A stretch of 64,000 nucleotides of DNA, from contig CBDEFY010000004.1 in NCBI GenBank assembly GCA_965237595.1, positions 1 through 64,000 of the forward strand, in the 5' to 3' direction. Shown piece by piece: positions 38,681-47,589 of this stretch; within the stretch, counting starts at the first letter, position 1; each line of letters starts with the position of its first letter. The translations under genes were made by a program, and so were the position numbers. A model generated the notes under the pieces. It made no database searches. It was not told the DNA's origin and saw nothing but the letters and a program-made list of their open reading frames with translations. This DNA comes from UBA9611 sp965237595 (lineage in GTDB: Bacteria; Chloroflexota; Dehalococcoidia; Lucifugimonadales; UBA3495).

Positions 38681-39609
38681 ACCAGCGACAACCCCTCGTC
38701 GGCGCGGACGTCATTGATGATTTGAAGGATACGCTGCTCCAAGGGTGGGTATTCCAGTTCGAACTCGCCCAGTAGGCGGCTGTTGTCGGCCAGGTAGTTG
38801 CCCGAGTCTTCCTTGCCGTCCTGGCTGTCGAAGGTGATCTGGGCATCGGGCAGGAACTTTTTCACCACCTCGGCCAAGTCGCCCATGCTGATGGGGTAGC
38901 CGCCGGAGTTGTAGATCGGGTGGTGACTCTTGTCCACCATGGTCACCCGGACAAAGGCTTCGGCAATGTCGTCCACGTGCACCGGCAGACGCATCAACCC
39001 CGCTTTGGGGAAGCTCACCGGCTGCTCAGCCGCCGGCAGGGTCACACACTGCACATGGTCCGTGGAGCCGCGCACCTTGTCGGGCCCGGTCACGTTGGCG
39101 GGGCGGATGCCCGTGATGGACATGCCGTAGACCTCGTTGAACTGCTGGGCCTGGAACTCATTAAACCGTTTGTGCATGGCGTACTGGCTGGTGCCGTGCA
39201 TGGGGTCGTCTTCGTTGATCACCCGGTCGCCGAAGTTGGACTGCTGGCCGCTGACGGCGATGGAGCTGGCGTAGACCACCCGGTCAACTCCGCAGATGCG
39301 GGCCGCCTCAAAGCAGTTGTCCATACCCAGCACGTTCAGCTTCATGGTGAAGTGGGGCGTGTCGTCGCCGCTGCCCAATAGGTAGGCCAGGTTCATGATG
39401 CGTTCCGGCTTGGAGTCCAGGATGGCCTTGACCACGTCCTCGAACTGCATGATATCGCCGCGCATAACTTCAACTTGGCCGCCGAACTCCTCGAAGTTGG
39501 CCGCGCCGGGGTTGATGTCCATCACGACCACTTTCTCGCCGCGCTGGACCAACCGGGGAACAGCGCGCTTCCCGATAAAGCCGGTGCCGCCCAATACCAA
39601 TGTTGTCAT
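38674..39609 (-). CDS. NAD(P)-dependent epimerase/dehydratase (extended SDR)
   Basis: 311 aa from ATG 39609 (AGGAGCT site). Rossmann motif LVLGGTGFIGKRAV, DINPGA after strand 2, GDI strand, NLAYLLGSGD, VVYASSIAVSG with catalytic Ser, and SQYAMHKRFNE as the Y-xxx-K pair. The C-terminal substrate domain contains RPANVTGPDKVRGSTDHVQC. It acts on an NDP-sugar or a hydroxy/oxo acid derivative; no specific pathway can be named. Divergent from the SDR gene at 39810. Confidence 0.9.
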   Translation of the reverse strand: MTTLVLGGTGFIGKRAVPRLVQRGEKVVVMDINPGAANFEEFGGQVEVMRGDIMQFEDVVKAILDSKPERIMNLAYLLGSGDDTPHFTMKLNVLGMDNCFEAARICGVDRVVYASSIAVSGQQSNFGDRVINEDDPMHGTSQYAMHKRFNEFQAQQFNEVYGMSITGIRPANVTGPDKVRGSTDHVQCVTLPAAEQPVSFPKAGLMRLPVHVDDIAEAFVRVTMVDKSHHPIYNSGGYPISMGDLAEVVKKFLPDAQITFDSQDGKEDSGNYLADNSRLLGEFELEYPPLEQRILQIINDVRADEGLSLVG

Positions 39610-39809
39610 CAATAGCTCCTAATTCGTATCGGCCGCATAATGGCCGAGGGTCCCCACACACGCTGCCAAGATGATTGGCTTTAGGGACCCGTTTGTCAAG
39701 ATTCTTCACCCTTTCTTGACCAACCGCTATTCAGGCCGTAAATTGCTAGCATTCGATTGGCCGGGGACCGGCCCCGAAGAATCCAAGGTCCGTCCGAGTA
39801 ATAGATAAC

Positions 39810-40595
39810 ATGAGCTTAGAAGGCAAAGTAGCAATCGTAACTGGGGCCAGCCGTGGGATCGGCAAGGCCATGGCCATGGGTCTGGCGGCGGAGGGCGCCC
39901 ACGTGGTAGTTGCAGCCCGGTCCGAGGAGTCGCGGCCCATGCTGCCGGGCACCATTCACTCCACCGTCGGCGAGATTGAGGACGCCGGCGGCAAGGCGCT
40001 GGCTGTGCCCACCAACGTGCGGGAGGAGGACAGCATCCGCCACATGGTGGACCGCACCTTGGACGAGTTCGGAGCCGTGGACGTGCTGATTAACAACGCC
40101 GCCATCGGCAGCTACACGCCCTTCCTGGAGATGACGGTCAAAGAGTGGGACCTAGTGATGGCCATCGACCTGCGCGCGCCCTTCATTGCCTGCAAGTCGG
40201 TAGCCCCCATCATGATTGAGCAGGGCGGAGGTAGCATCATCAACATCTCCTCCCACGCGGCCACCAACATCTTCTCTTCCACACTGACGGCCGACAGCGA
40301 TGACATAGCCCTCATCGGCCAGAACTACGGTGCCGCCAAGGTCGGGTTGGAGCGGTTCACTTGGGGTCTGGCCGCCGAGCTTGGGCCGCACAACATCGCC
40401 GTCAACGTGCTGAAGCCCCTGCGCCCGGTGATCACCGAGGGCTTCCTGGCCCAACGCCCCGACGCCGACGTCTCGACCTGGGCCACCCCCGCCGACATGG
40501 TCACAGCCGCCAAGTACCTGGCCAGCCAGGACGCCAAGGGGCTGACGGGAGCGACGGTTACGGCGGAGGAGTTGGTGCGGAGGCTGGGGTTGTAA
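39810..40595 (+). CDS. Short-chain dehydrogenase/reductase
   Basis: 261 aa classical SDR: TGASRGIGKAMAMGL (cofactor motif), NNAAIGSYTPF, IINISSHAAT (catalytic Ser region) and QNYGAAKVGLERF (Y-xxx-K), ending KGLTGATVTAEELVRRLGL. An insertion after the Ser (TADSDDIALIG) is unusual. It reduces or oxidises a carbonyl using NAD(P). The 3' third, including stop and following repeat, is duplicated at 41226-41404 beyond a hicBA pair. Confidence 0.9.
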   Translation: MSLEGKVAIVTGASRGIGKAMAMGLAAEGAHVVVAARSEESRPMLPGTIHSTVGEIEDAGGKALAVPTNVREEDSIRHMVDRTLDEFGAVDVLINNAAIGSYTPFLEMTVKEWDLVMAIDLRAPFIACKSVAPIMIEQGGGSIINISSHAATNIFSSTLTADSDDIALIGQNYGAAKVGLERFTWGLAAELGPHNIAVNVLKPLRPVITEGFLAQRPDADVSTWATPADMVTAAKYLASQDAKGLTGATVTAEELVRRLGL

Positions 40596-40625
40596 ATCCC
40601 CCCAGCCCCCCTTTTCGAAAGGGGG
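40444..40625 (+). repeat. SDR 3'-end direct repeat, native copy
   Basis: The last ~150 bp of the SDR gene plus its following C-run/G-run hairpin recur at 41226-41404 with only a few substitutions (e.g. GACCTGGG/GACTTGGG, CCGACATG/CCGGCATG, GCGGAGG/GCTGAGG). The two copies bracket hicBA. Confidence 0.92.
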
Positions 40626-40675
40626 GATTAGCAGTCGCCTCCTTTGTAAAGGGGGATCAAGGGGGATTTTGGCCC
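40595..40675. repeat. AATCCCCC/GGGGGATT dispersed palindromic repeat
   Basis: AATCCCCCC ... TTTTCGAAA ... GGGGGGATT followed by a second TTTGTAAAGGGGGATCAAGG arm. Similar repeats lie at 41377-41407, 52042-52073 and 52152-52187. This REP/MITE-like type is common in intergenic DNA of many bacteria. Confidence 0.8.
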
Positions 40676-40821
40676 ATGGGCCGAGCTTCACTGAGGATGG
40701 TCAGATGGACCAACTTACGTCGCATTGACAGCTATTAGTCGCTGCCCTACGCTTTGATGTAACGAATTCGGAGTTAAGCTTTGGTGGCCTGTTTTTGAGC
40801 CGCTCAAATTAGGGAGGAAGT

Positions 40822-41034
40822 TTGGACGCTAGCTATACCGCTGTGATTCAGCAGGATGGAGAATGGTTGATTGGCTGGGTCGAGGAGATTCCCGGCGTCA
40901 ATTCGCAGGGAGTCACACGCCAGGAATTGATGGATAACTTGCGGTCCGCCCTCGAAGAGGCCTTGGAGATGAACCGGGCCGACGCATTGGCAGGCATGAC
41001 AGGCGATTACGAAGAAGTGAGTCTGGCCGGTTGA
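40822..41034 (+). CDS. hicB: HicB-family antitoxin
   Basis: 70 aa from TTG 40822, chosen because AGGGAGGAAG precedes it. YTAVIQQDGEWLIGWVEEIP then GVNSQGVTRQELMDNLRSAL is a HicB N-terminal domain. Its stop overlaps the hicA start. The locus lies between the two SDR 3'-end copies, indicating that it arrived as cargo. Confidence 0.85.
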   Translation: MDASYTAVIQQDGEWLIGWVEEIPGVNSQGVTRQELMDNLRSALEEALEMNRADALAGMTGDYEEVSLAG

Positions 41035-41219
41035 GGCGCAGGCGCCTTCTCGCCTACCTGAGGGCGAATGGTTGCGTGCTGGTCCGGGAAGGCTCCAGGC
41101 ATTCATGGTGGGGTAATCCTACCAACAACCGACGCTCTGCTGTGCCGAGACACACAGAGATTCACGACTTATTGGTCGGGAAGATCTGCTCGGATTTGGA
41201 AATCCCACGGCCCAACTGA
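41031..41219 (+). CDS. hicA: HicA-family toxin
   Basis: 62 aa from TTG 41031, coupled to hicB. MRRRRLLAYLRANGCVLVRE then GSRHSWWGNPTNNRRSAVPR has the HicA fold with active-site His in GSRHSWW. It closely resembles the HicA at 30848-31036 (same length and HSxWGNP segment), so one may be a copy of the other. The SDR tail repeat begins 6 bp after the stop. Confidence 0.85.
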   Translation: MRRRRLLAYLRANGCVLVREGSRHSWWGNPTNNRRSAVPRHTEIHDLLVGKICSDLEIPRPN

Positions 41220-41225
41220 ACTGAG

Positions 41226-41404
41226 TCCTGGCCCAACGCCCCGACGCCGACGTCTCGACTTGGGCCACCCCCGCCGGCATGGTCACAGCCGCCAAGTACC
41301 TGGCCAGCCAGGACGCCAAGGGGCTGACGGGAGCGACGGTTACGGCTGAGGAGTTGGTGCGGAGGCTGGGGTTGTAAATCCCCCCAGCCCCCTTTTCGAA
41401 AGGG
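41226..41404 (+). pseudogene. SDR 3'-end direct repeat, displaced copy
   Basis: Reads as the last ~50 codons of the SDR (ending EELVRRLGL-stop) without any start, plus the following C-run hairpin. It is a scar of the event that placed hicBA here. Confidence 0.9.
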
Positions 41405-41440
41405 AATTATCCCCTACCATCAAGTAGGCATGATACAATT

Positions 41441-42571
41441 GTGCCATCGCAGGATCGTTCGGAAGGCCGGGATCTTATATCAGAACACGTTGCAAGCACT
41501 GAAGAGCATATTACTGATCTAAAATCCCAAATCGCTGATATCAACAATGGGTTAACCAGGGTATACAACGGTTTGCGACATATGCCCGAAGAACAAGAAA
41601 ACCAGATAGAGCTTAGGCAAGTTGGTGGTATGAACCGAAGATCGGAAACTGCCCGGCGGGGCATCAACGCAGCGGACTATGTTGCGGGCCTTGTCAAAGC
41701 TCAAGCAGTCTCTGGTTTGCCAAGTACTGTCTCCACCGATTGCACGTATGAGTTCTCGCTCAAATGGGGAGAGTCAGGCGTGGGCGACGGGCAGTTCCAG
41801 TACCCGCAAGGCGTCGCGGTGGCATCCGACGGTAGCGTCTACGTTGCAGACATAGTCAACCACCGCATCCAGAAGTTTACCTCCGCCGGCGTGTTCGTTA
41901 GCCAATGGGGCACTGCGGGCTCGGAGGTCGTCGCAGTGGCAACCGACGGTAGCGTCTACGTTGCAGACTGGCTCAACCGCATCCAGAAGTTCACCTCCGA
42001 AGGCGTGTTCGTTAGCCAATGGGGCACTGAGGGCTCTGGCGATGGGCAGTTCCAGAACCCGTATGGCGTCGCGGTGGCATCAGACGGTAGCGTCTACGTT
42101 GTAGACTGGCTCAACCAACGGATCCAGAAGTTCACTTCCGAAGGCGTGTTCGTTAGCCAATGGGGCACTGAGGGCTCTGGCGATGGGCAGTTCGACGGAC
42201 CGGTTGGCGTCGCGGTGGCATCCGACGGTAGCGTCTACGTTGCAGACCGTCATAACCACCGCATCCAGAAGTTCACCTCCGAAGGTGTGTTCGTTAGTAA
42301 ATGGGGCACGGAGGGCTCGGGCGATGGGCAGTTCAACTTGCCGACTGGACTCGCGGCGGCATCAGATGGTAGCGTCTACGTTTCAGATGCTTGGAACCAC
42401 CGCATCCAGAAGTTCACCTCCGAAGGCGTGTTCGTTAGCCAATGGGGCACTGAGGGTACGGGCGACGGGGAGTTCGACTCCCCAAATGGCGTCACTGTGG
42501 CATCCGACGGTAGCGTCTACGTTGTAGACCAGGGGAACCACCGTATCCAGAAGTTCTCACCGGGGCTGTAG
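41441..42571 (+). CDS. NHL-repeat beta-propeller protein
   Basis: 376 aa from GTG 41441 (start uncertain; no clear ribosome site). An N-terminal helical region (HITDLKSQIADINNGLTRVY) is followed by six NHL units of ~42 aa, e.g. GDGQFQNPYGVAVASDGSVY then VVDWLNQRIQKFTSEGVFVS. The second unit is shortened (it lacks GDGQF-P-G and one His). DNA of the units is nearly identical, implying recent expansion. No signal peptide is evident. Likely a protein or ligand-binding propeller. Confidence 0.75.
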   Translation: MPSQDRSEGRDLISEHVASTEEHITDLKSQIADINNGLTRVYNGLRHMPEEQENQIELRQVGGMNRRSETARRGINAADYVAGLVKAQAVSGLPSTVSTDCTYEFSLKWGESGVGDGQFQYPQGVAVASDGSVYVADIVNHRIQKFTSAGVFVSQWGTAGSEVVAVATDGSVYVADWLNRIQKFTSEGVFVSQWGTEGSGDGQFQNPYGVAVASDGSVYVVDWLNQRIQKFTSEGVFVSQWGTEGSGDGQFDGPVGVAVASDGSVYVADRHNHRIQKFTSEGVFVSKWGTEGSGDGQFNLPTGLAAASDGSVYVSDAWNHRIQKFTSEGVFVSQWGTEGTGDGEFDSPNGVTVASDGSVYVVDQGNHRIQKFSPGL

Positions 42572-42640
42572 ACGCAGATGCTGTAGGCTGGTCCTTCCGA
42601 AATCACATGTGACCAAATTGTGACCATTTAAGGAAAAAGA

Positions 42641-42675
42641 AAAACCCAGATTACTAGAATCTGGGCTTTTTCATG
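42641..42675 (+). terminator. Rho-independent terminator
   Basis: CCCAGATT pairs with AATCTGGG over ACTAG, followed by CTTTTTC, preceded by an A-run. It ends the NHL gene transcript. Confidence 0.85.
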
Positions 42676-42819
42676 CCTAAAAGTCGGTGACCCGCCTCGG
42701 GGTGATTAGCGACAATTACTTTTGCCGGTGGTCCCTCATACGATTTCACGTACGTCGCGATTAGAAGAATTTCCCGTTGCCAACTTGACCCTGGCTTGTC
42801 TTCTCCCTAGCATTGGGAC

Positions 42820-43183
42820 ATGGGAACAATCAGCGTCGGGTTGGAAATTGGCGACTCTCAAGGGCAAGCCTGGGAAACTATATCAGGCGCTGGTAGATAC
42901 GGAATCTAGCTACACTTGGGTTCCCAGACAGCTCCTTGAGCGCCTAAATGTGCGTACCCAGTTCCAGCGAGAGTTCGAAACAGCGGATGGACGGGTGGTT
43001 GAACGTGACCTGGCGGTGACGATGGTGCGGTGGGATGGCGAGACGATGCCAACGTTGGTTGTGTTCGGCGGTAATGACGACGCTGTGTTGCTGGGCGCCT
43101 ACACGATGGAAGGTTTTTCACTGGCCCCGGACCCGGTCAACCAACGCCCGATCCGGGTGCGCGGTCTGGCGATGAAAAGCTGA
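42820..43183 (+). pseudogene. Retropepsin-like aspartic protease, frameshifted and with DTE for DTG
   Basis: ATG 42820 starts MGTISVGLEIGDSQGQAWET, then an extra base near 42884 shifts the frame; the other frame continues ALVDTESSYTWVPRQLLERL ... ADGRVVERDLAVTMVRWDGE and LLGAYTMEGFSLAPDPVNQR. This is the clan-AA single-domain protease family. The catalytic triplet DTG is DTE (GGA to GAA). Both defects suggest inactivity. The stop is adjacent to the acyl-CoA dehydrogenase start. Confidence 0.75.
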
Positions 43184-44319
43184 TGGACTTCGCGTTCACC
43201 CCCAAACAGGCTGAACCCCAGCAGCGAGTGCGCCGCTTGGCCGAAGAAAAGATTGCGCCCATTGCCGAGGAGGCGGACGAGTCGCCGACGGTCCATGCCG
43301 GGCTGATGGCGATTCTGACCAACGAGGGGTTGCTGCGGTACTGCGTGCCTGAGGAGTACGGCGGGGTTGGGGTGCGTGTGATTGACTTGTGCATCATCCG
43401 GGAGGAGCTGGCCCGGGTGTCGGTACAGGCGGACACCAATTTCATCATGCAGGGTTTGGGCAGCTATCCGATAACCCTGGGTGGGACTGATGAGCAGAAG
43501 GCCAAGTACCTGCCGCCCATCGCCACGGGCGAGAGCATCGCCGCCTTCGCCCTGACCGAGCCCCACGCCGGCTCCGATGTACTCAGCAAGAGGACTGAGG
43601 CGCACTTGGACGGCGACGACTGGGTCTTGAACGGACAGAAGAAGTTCATCAGCCAGGCTGGGGACGCGGGTACCTACACGGTCTTCGACAAGACCGACCC
43701 CGATGCTGGCAGCAGAAGCATCTCGGTGTTCATCGTCGAGGCGGGAACGCCGGGCTTCGACGATTCCAAGCGGATGGACCTGATGGCGGCCCATCCCATC
43801 GGCGAGCCCCGGTGGGACGACTGCCACATCCCCCAAGCCAACTTGATCGGGGAGCGGGGCCGGGGCCTGCGCCTGGCCATGGGCACCCTGGACACCTTCC
43901 GGACCACGGTGGCCGCGGCGGCCATCGGCATGGGACAGGCGGCCTACGAGGCGTCTCTGAGCTATGCCAAGAACCGGGAGATGTTCGGCCAGAACCTGTC
44001 TGATTTCCAGGCCACCCAGTTCAAGCTGGCCGACATGGCGGTGTCGCTGGACGCGGCGCGGTTGCTGGCCCACCGCGCCGCGTGGCTCAAGGACTCGGGC
44101 CAAGAAACGGCGATCAAGGAGGCGTCCTTCGCCAAGCTGTTTGGCACCGAGGCCGCCAGCCGCATCATCAACGAAGCGGTGCAGATCCACGGCGGGGCCG
44201 GGTTGGAGAAGGGAAACCGGGTGGAGCGGTTGTACCGCGGGGTGCGGGCCCTGACCATCTACGAGGGCACGTCGGAGATACAGCGCCAGACCATCGCCCG
44301 GCAGTTGTTGCGGGAGTAG
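43183..44319 (+). CDS. Acyl-CoA dehydrogenase
   Basis: 378 aa flavoprotein: FAFTALTEPHAGSD-type FAD loop (AAFALTEPHAGSDVLSKRTE), WVLNGQKKFISQAGDAG, and the C-terminal signature QIHGGAGLEKGNRVERLYRG then YEGTSEIQRQTIARQLL with the catalytic Glu in YEGTSE. It oxidises an acyl-CoA to the enoyl-CoA and passes electrons to ETF. ATG 43183 overlaps the upstream stop by one base, so it may be translationally coupled to the protease relic. Confidence 0.93.
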   Translation: MDFAFTPKQAEPQQRVRRLAEEKIAPIAEEADESPTVHAGLMAILTNEGLLRYCVPEEYGGVGVRVIDLCIIREELARVSVQADTNFIMQGLGSYPITLGGTDEQKAKYLPPIATGESIAAFALTEPHAGSDVLSKRTEAHLDGDDWVLNGQKKFISQAGDAGTYTVFDKTDPDAGSRSISVFIVEAGTPGFDDSKRMDLMAAHPIGEPRWDDCHIPQANLIGERGRGLRLAMGTLDTFRTTVAAAAIGMGQAAYEASLSYAKNREMFGQNLSDFQATQFKLADMAVSLDAARLLAHRAAWLKDSGQETAIKEASFAKLFGTEAASRIINEAVQIHGGAGLEKGNRVERLYRGVRALTIYEGTSEIQRQTIARQLLRE

Positions 44320-44437
44320 GAATTGCGTTCTGTGTCTACTTACTCCGGGTGAATTCGGTGATTGTTGATGGTGAGCAGGATTGAGACGCGTACGAGGAAA
44401 ATTTGGGTGCGGGTGTTTGGGGCTGCCGGGCTCGACC

Positions 44438-44551
44438 GTGTGGCTCTTTTTTACGCTGATGTGGTTCTTCACCGAGATGGACGTGTTGCCGGTTAGCAAA
44501 TGGGAGTTCGTCTGGCGGTTCCTGGCGGGGCCGATCAACTTCGCCTTGTGA
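44438..44551 (+). CDS. Possible small membrane protein or fragment
   Basis: GTG 44438 opens VWLFFTLMWFFTEMDVLPVS then KWEFVWRFLAGPINFAL: one likely membrane segment and an amphipathic tail. An ATG-led frame just upstream (MVSRIETRTRKIWVRVFGAA) is one base out of register, so this may be the remains of a slightly longer frameshifted gene. The 313-bp gap 44320-44633 has nothing else. Confidence 0.3.
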   Translation: MWLFFTLMWFFTEMDVLPVSKWEFVWRFLAGPINFAL

Positions 44552-44633
44552 TGGAGGGACATCGCCCTAGGCTGGCAGGCATCGAAGAAAGTGTGCTTTA
44601 GGGCCCATCAGGTCCCGTCAGAGGAGGCGTGGC

Positions 44634-46235
44634 ATGTTGAATACCTCCGACATAGAATCAGCATTGGCCGAACTGCAACGGCGCAAGGTCATTTCCCGTA
44701 TCTGGAGCGGGGACCACACCGTTTGGAAGCCGGACCCAACTGAGCTCACCAACCGCCTGGGGTGGCTCACCATTACCGACTTCATGCGGGAACAGGCACC
44801 GGTCTTGGAGGCATTCGCCGATGAGGTGCGGAATGCTGGTTTCCGCCACGTTGTTCTGCTGGGGATGGGAGGCAGCAGTCTGGGGCCCGAAGTGCTGCGT
44901 CAGACCTTCGGCAGTGCCCCCGGCTACCCTCAGCTCATCGTTCTGGACTCGACGGTTCCCGCCTGGGTGCAGTCAGTAGCAGAGGCCATCGATCCGGCCC
45001 ATGCCCTTTTCCTCATCTCTTCCAAGTCCGGCTCGACTACTGAGCCCAACATGTTCTACGCATTCTTCCGAGACCTCGTGGACAAGGCCGTCGGAAAAGA
45101 GGCGGCTGGCCAGCACTTCAGCGCCGTCACCGACTCGGGCACTTCGCTGGAGAAGATGGCCGGAGAGCAAGGATTCCGGCGGGTCTTCCTGAACCCGTCG
45201 GAAATTGGAGGGCGCTATTCTGTGTTGTCCTACTTCGGGTTAGTGCCGGCGTCACTCATCGGGCTCGACGTATTGAAGTTGCTTGACCGGGCAGATGGCA
45301 TGCGGGAAGGGACAGCGTCCGGTGTTCCGGTCGACGAAAACCCCGGTGCCTGGCTAGGGGTGGTGATGGGTGTGCTTGCCCAACGGGGACGAGACAAGCT
45401 CACCTTGGTCACCTCACCATCGATCAGCAGCTTTGGTTTGTGGGTGGAACAACTCATCGCCGAGAGCACCGGCAAGGAGGGCTTGGGCATCGTCCCGGTG
45501 GCCGGAGAGCCAAAGTTGTCTCCGGAACAATATGGCGATGACCGGCTTTTCGTCTACCTGAGCCTGGATGGCGACGGGAACGATGAGTCACACGAAGCAA
45601 TACAGGCCATCGAGTCTTCGGGTCAGCCCGTGGTTCGCTTGGGCCTGCGGGACAAGTACGACATTGGCGCCGAGTTCTTCCGCTGGGAACTGGCGACGGC
45701 CGTCGCCGGATCAATCATTGGAATAAACCCGTTCGACCAGCCCAACGTTCAGGCCACCAAGGATATGACCGAAAGCGTGCTGGGACAGTTCGAAAGGTCA
45801 GGAAAGCTTCCTGCGATGGAGGGTCCAACTTCCCTCGGAGAGTTGCTTGCCCTGGCTGGACAGGGAGATTACCTGGCAATCATGGCATACATTCCACAAT
45901 CGCCCAAAGTCGACCTGGCCCTGGACGCCTTGCGTCGTGAGGTAACAGAGAGGCACGGCATCGCGACGACGATGGGTTATGGCCCCCGCTTCCTGCACTC
46001 CACCGGCCAGCTCCACAAGGGCGGCCCCGGGTTCGGACTGTTTCTGCAAATCACAACGGAGCACGCTCAAGATTTGGCAATCCCCGACACCCCATACACC
46101 TTTGGCGTGCTGGCGGACGCTCAGGCCTTGGGAGACCTACAGGCATTGCGGGCTTCCGGGCGCCGGGCTGTCCGGGTCGACTTGGGCTCAAACCCGGAGG
46201 CAGGCATACGGAGGATGGCCGACGAGTTGGTGTAA
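44634..46235 (+). CDS. pgi: Glucose-6-phosphate isomerase
   Basis: 533 aa. SIS-type sugar isomerase with LGMGGSSLGPEVLRQTFG, LFLISSKSGSTTEPNMFYAF (phosphate-binding loop), FLNPSEIGGRYSVLSYFGLV and a C-terminal GPRFLHSTGQLHKGGPGFGL carrying the catalytic His/Lys region. The sequence is of the type found as the C-terminal half of transaldolase-PGI fusion proteins; here the isomerase stands alone. It interconverts glucose-6-P and fructose-6-P in the cytosol. Confidence 0.9.
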   Translation: MLNTSDIESALAELQRRKVISRIWSGDHTVWKPDPTELTNRLGWLTITDFMREQAPVLEAFADEVRNAGFRHVVLLGMGGSSLGPEVLRQTFGSAPGYPQLIVLDSTVPAWVQSVAEAIDPAHALFLISSKSGSTTEPNMFYAFFRDLVDKAVGKEAAGQHFSAVTDSGTSLEKMAGEQGFRRVFLNPSEIGGRYSVLSYFGLVPASLIGLDVLKLLDRADGMREGTASGVPVDENPGAWLGVVMGVLAQRGRDKLTLVTSPSISSFGLWVEQLIAESTGKEGLGIVPVAGEPKLSPEQYGDDRLFVYLSLDGDGNDESHEAIQAIESSGQPVVRLGLRDKYDIGAEFFRWELATAVAGSIIGINPFDQPNVQATKDMTESVLGQFERSGKLPAMEGPTSLGELLALAGQGDYLAIMAYIPQSPKVDLALDALRREVTERHGIATTMGYGPRFLHSTGQLHKGGPGFGLFLQITTEHAQDLAIPDTPYTFGVLADAQALGDLQALRASGRRAVRVDLGSNPEAGIRRMADELV

Positions 46236-46281
46236 ACGTAAGGGCTTTTGTACTGCGAAAACCAAGGTGGGTTGGCTCGGG

Positions 46282-46572
46282 TTATTCGCCGTCGATGAGT
46301 ACCAACGCGCTGTCAGTGGAGTTGATGCGCTGGTTGACCACCGCTTGATACTCCGGTGAGTTGTACCACTTCTTGGCCTGTTCGGCACTTTCGAACTCGA
46401 ACAAGATAATGCCCATGGGGGACCAGGCTCCGTCCCCCGGTACAACTTCCGAGCTGACGAAGACCCGCTTCCCGCCGTATTGACCGATGGTGGGCTCGGC
46501 CACATGTTGGTAGTCGTCGAAGGCCGGTCCGTCATTGATTGCGTTTAGTACACCCATCACGTACCCTGGCAT
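46282..46572 (-). CDS. DUF1330-family protein
   Basis: 96 aa ferredoxin-like alpha/beta protein: KRVFVSSEVVPGDGAWSPMG then IILFEFESAEQAKKWYNSPE and YQAVVNQRINSTDSALVLID, the DUF1330/dimeric alpha-beta barrel pattern. Function unknown; likely a small dimeric enzyme or binding protein. It lies 46 bp downstream of the rhodanese on the same strand. Confidence 0.85.
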   Translation of the reverse strand: MPGYVMGVLNAINDGPAFDDYQHVAEPTIGQYGGKRVFVSSEVVPGDGAWSPMGIILFEFESAEQAKKWYNSPEYQAVVNQRINSTDSALVLIDGE

Positions 46573-46618
46573 GTCAATCTTCGTTTAGATGAGTCCGGTT
46601 TCTTGCATTGGATGCCTG

Positions 46619-47443
46619 CTACACCTCTAGAGGCGTGTCCTCGCGGTTGGCCCACTCGCCCATGGAGCCGTCGTAGTTCTTGGTGTTGGCGTAGCCCAGC
46701 AATTGCATGACGAACACACTGTTCGCCGCTCGGATGCCGCCCTGTCAATAGGTGTAGACGTTCTTGTCCGCGGTGATGCCGTGTTCATTCAGTATGCGGC
46801 GGATCTCGCCTGCCGGTTTGAACTCATGTGTCTCCCGGTCCAGAAGATTGAACCACTCCAGGTGCACCGCTCCCGGGATGTGGCCCGCCCGCTTGTTGCC
46901 CCGGCTGGCGCTGCCGTCCCATTCGCCGTCGCTGCGCACGTCCCAGATGACGGAGCTACCAACCTCGCAAGCCTGCTTCAACTCGTCAATCTCAACCAGC
47001 TTGGAGTCGTCGCGCTTGGGAGTGAAGGTGGCCGATTTTGGCGCGGTCCGGATGAAGTCGACCGACCCTCCGTTGGCGATCCAGGCCCGCCATCCTCCGT
47101 TCAACACCTTGACGTTGGTGTGGCCGTAGGTGTTCAGCGCCCACCAAAGCCGGGCGGCGGTCAGGCTCTGGCCGTTGTCGTAGGCGATGACCAGTGAGCC
47201 ACCTCCGATGCCCAGTCCCTCGCACATGGCCTTGAACTGGTCCGGGTTCATTAAATGCACCCGGCCCGAGTCCGGGTCCTTCTCGAAGTTGTCCGGCACC
47301 AAGACCGCGCTGGGGATGTGGCCCCGGTTAAAACCGGCTTCCACATCGCAGTCGACCAACACCACATCGGCGTCGCCTCTGTGGGCGTCCACCCAGGGGG
47401 CGTCCACCAGAAGTTCGGGATGGGCGTATCCTTCTTGTGCCAT
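46619..47443 (-). CDS. Tandem-rhodanese sulfurtransferase, candidate selenoprotein (UGA at the catalytic Cys)
   Basis: From ATG 47443 the frame reads two rhodanese domains: ELLVDAPWVDAHRGDADVVL ... FNRGHIPSAVLVP and VIWDVRSDGEWDGSASRGNK then RAGHIPGAVHLEWF. At the active-site loop it reads VYTY-TGA-QGGIRAANSVFV; homologues have YCQGGIRA there. The frame continues 42 codons past the TGA (46745-46747), ending GSMGEWANREDTPLEV-TAG, and gives 274 residues, normal for thiosulfate/mercaptopyruvate sulfurtransferases. A hairpin suitable as a bacterial SECIS follows the TGA. Alternatives are a nonsense mutation or sequencing error. Confidence 0.7.
46709..46727 (-). promoter_or_regulatory. SECIS-like hairpin downstream of the rhodanese UGA
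   Basis: On the minus strand GGCGAAC pairs with GTTCGTC (7 bp including one G-U) over the loop AGTGT. The loop starts 24 nt after the UGA and has G at its second position, both within the known bacterial SECIS limits. It lies inside the coding sequence, as bacterial SECIS elements do. Confidence 0.5.
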
Positions 47444-47589
47444 GGTTCCTCCTAGACCCTTCAGGTCCCAGAATTCGGGCCGGCGATTGCAACGGCTGGC
47501 AGCGGCGCCCAAATTGTAGGTGATGGAGAATGGGTGGTCAAATTGAACGAAAGTGCGGGTGTAGGCACGGACGTCGTAGCTGGCGTGCC

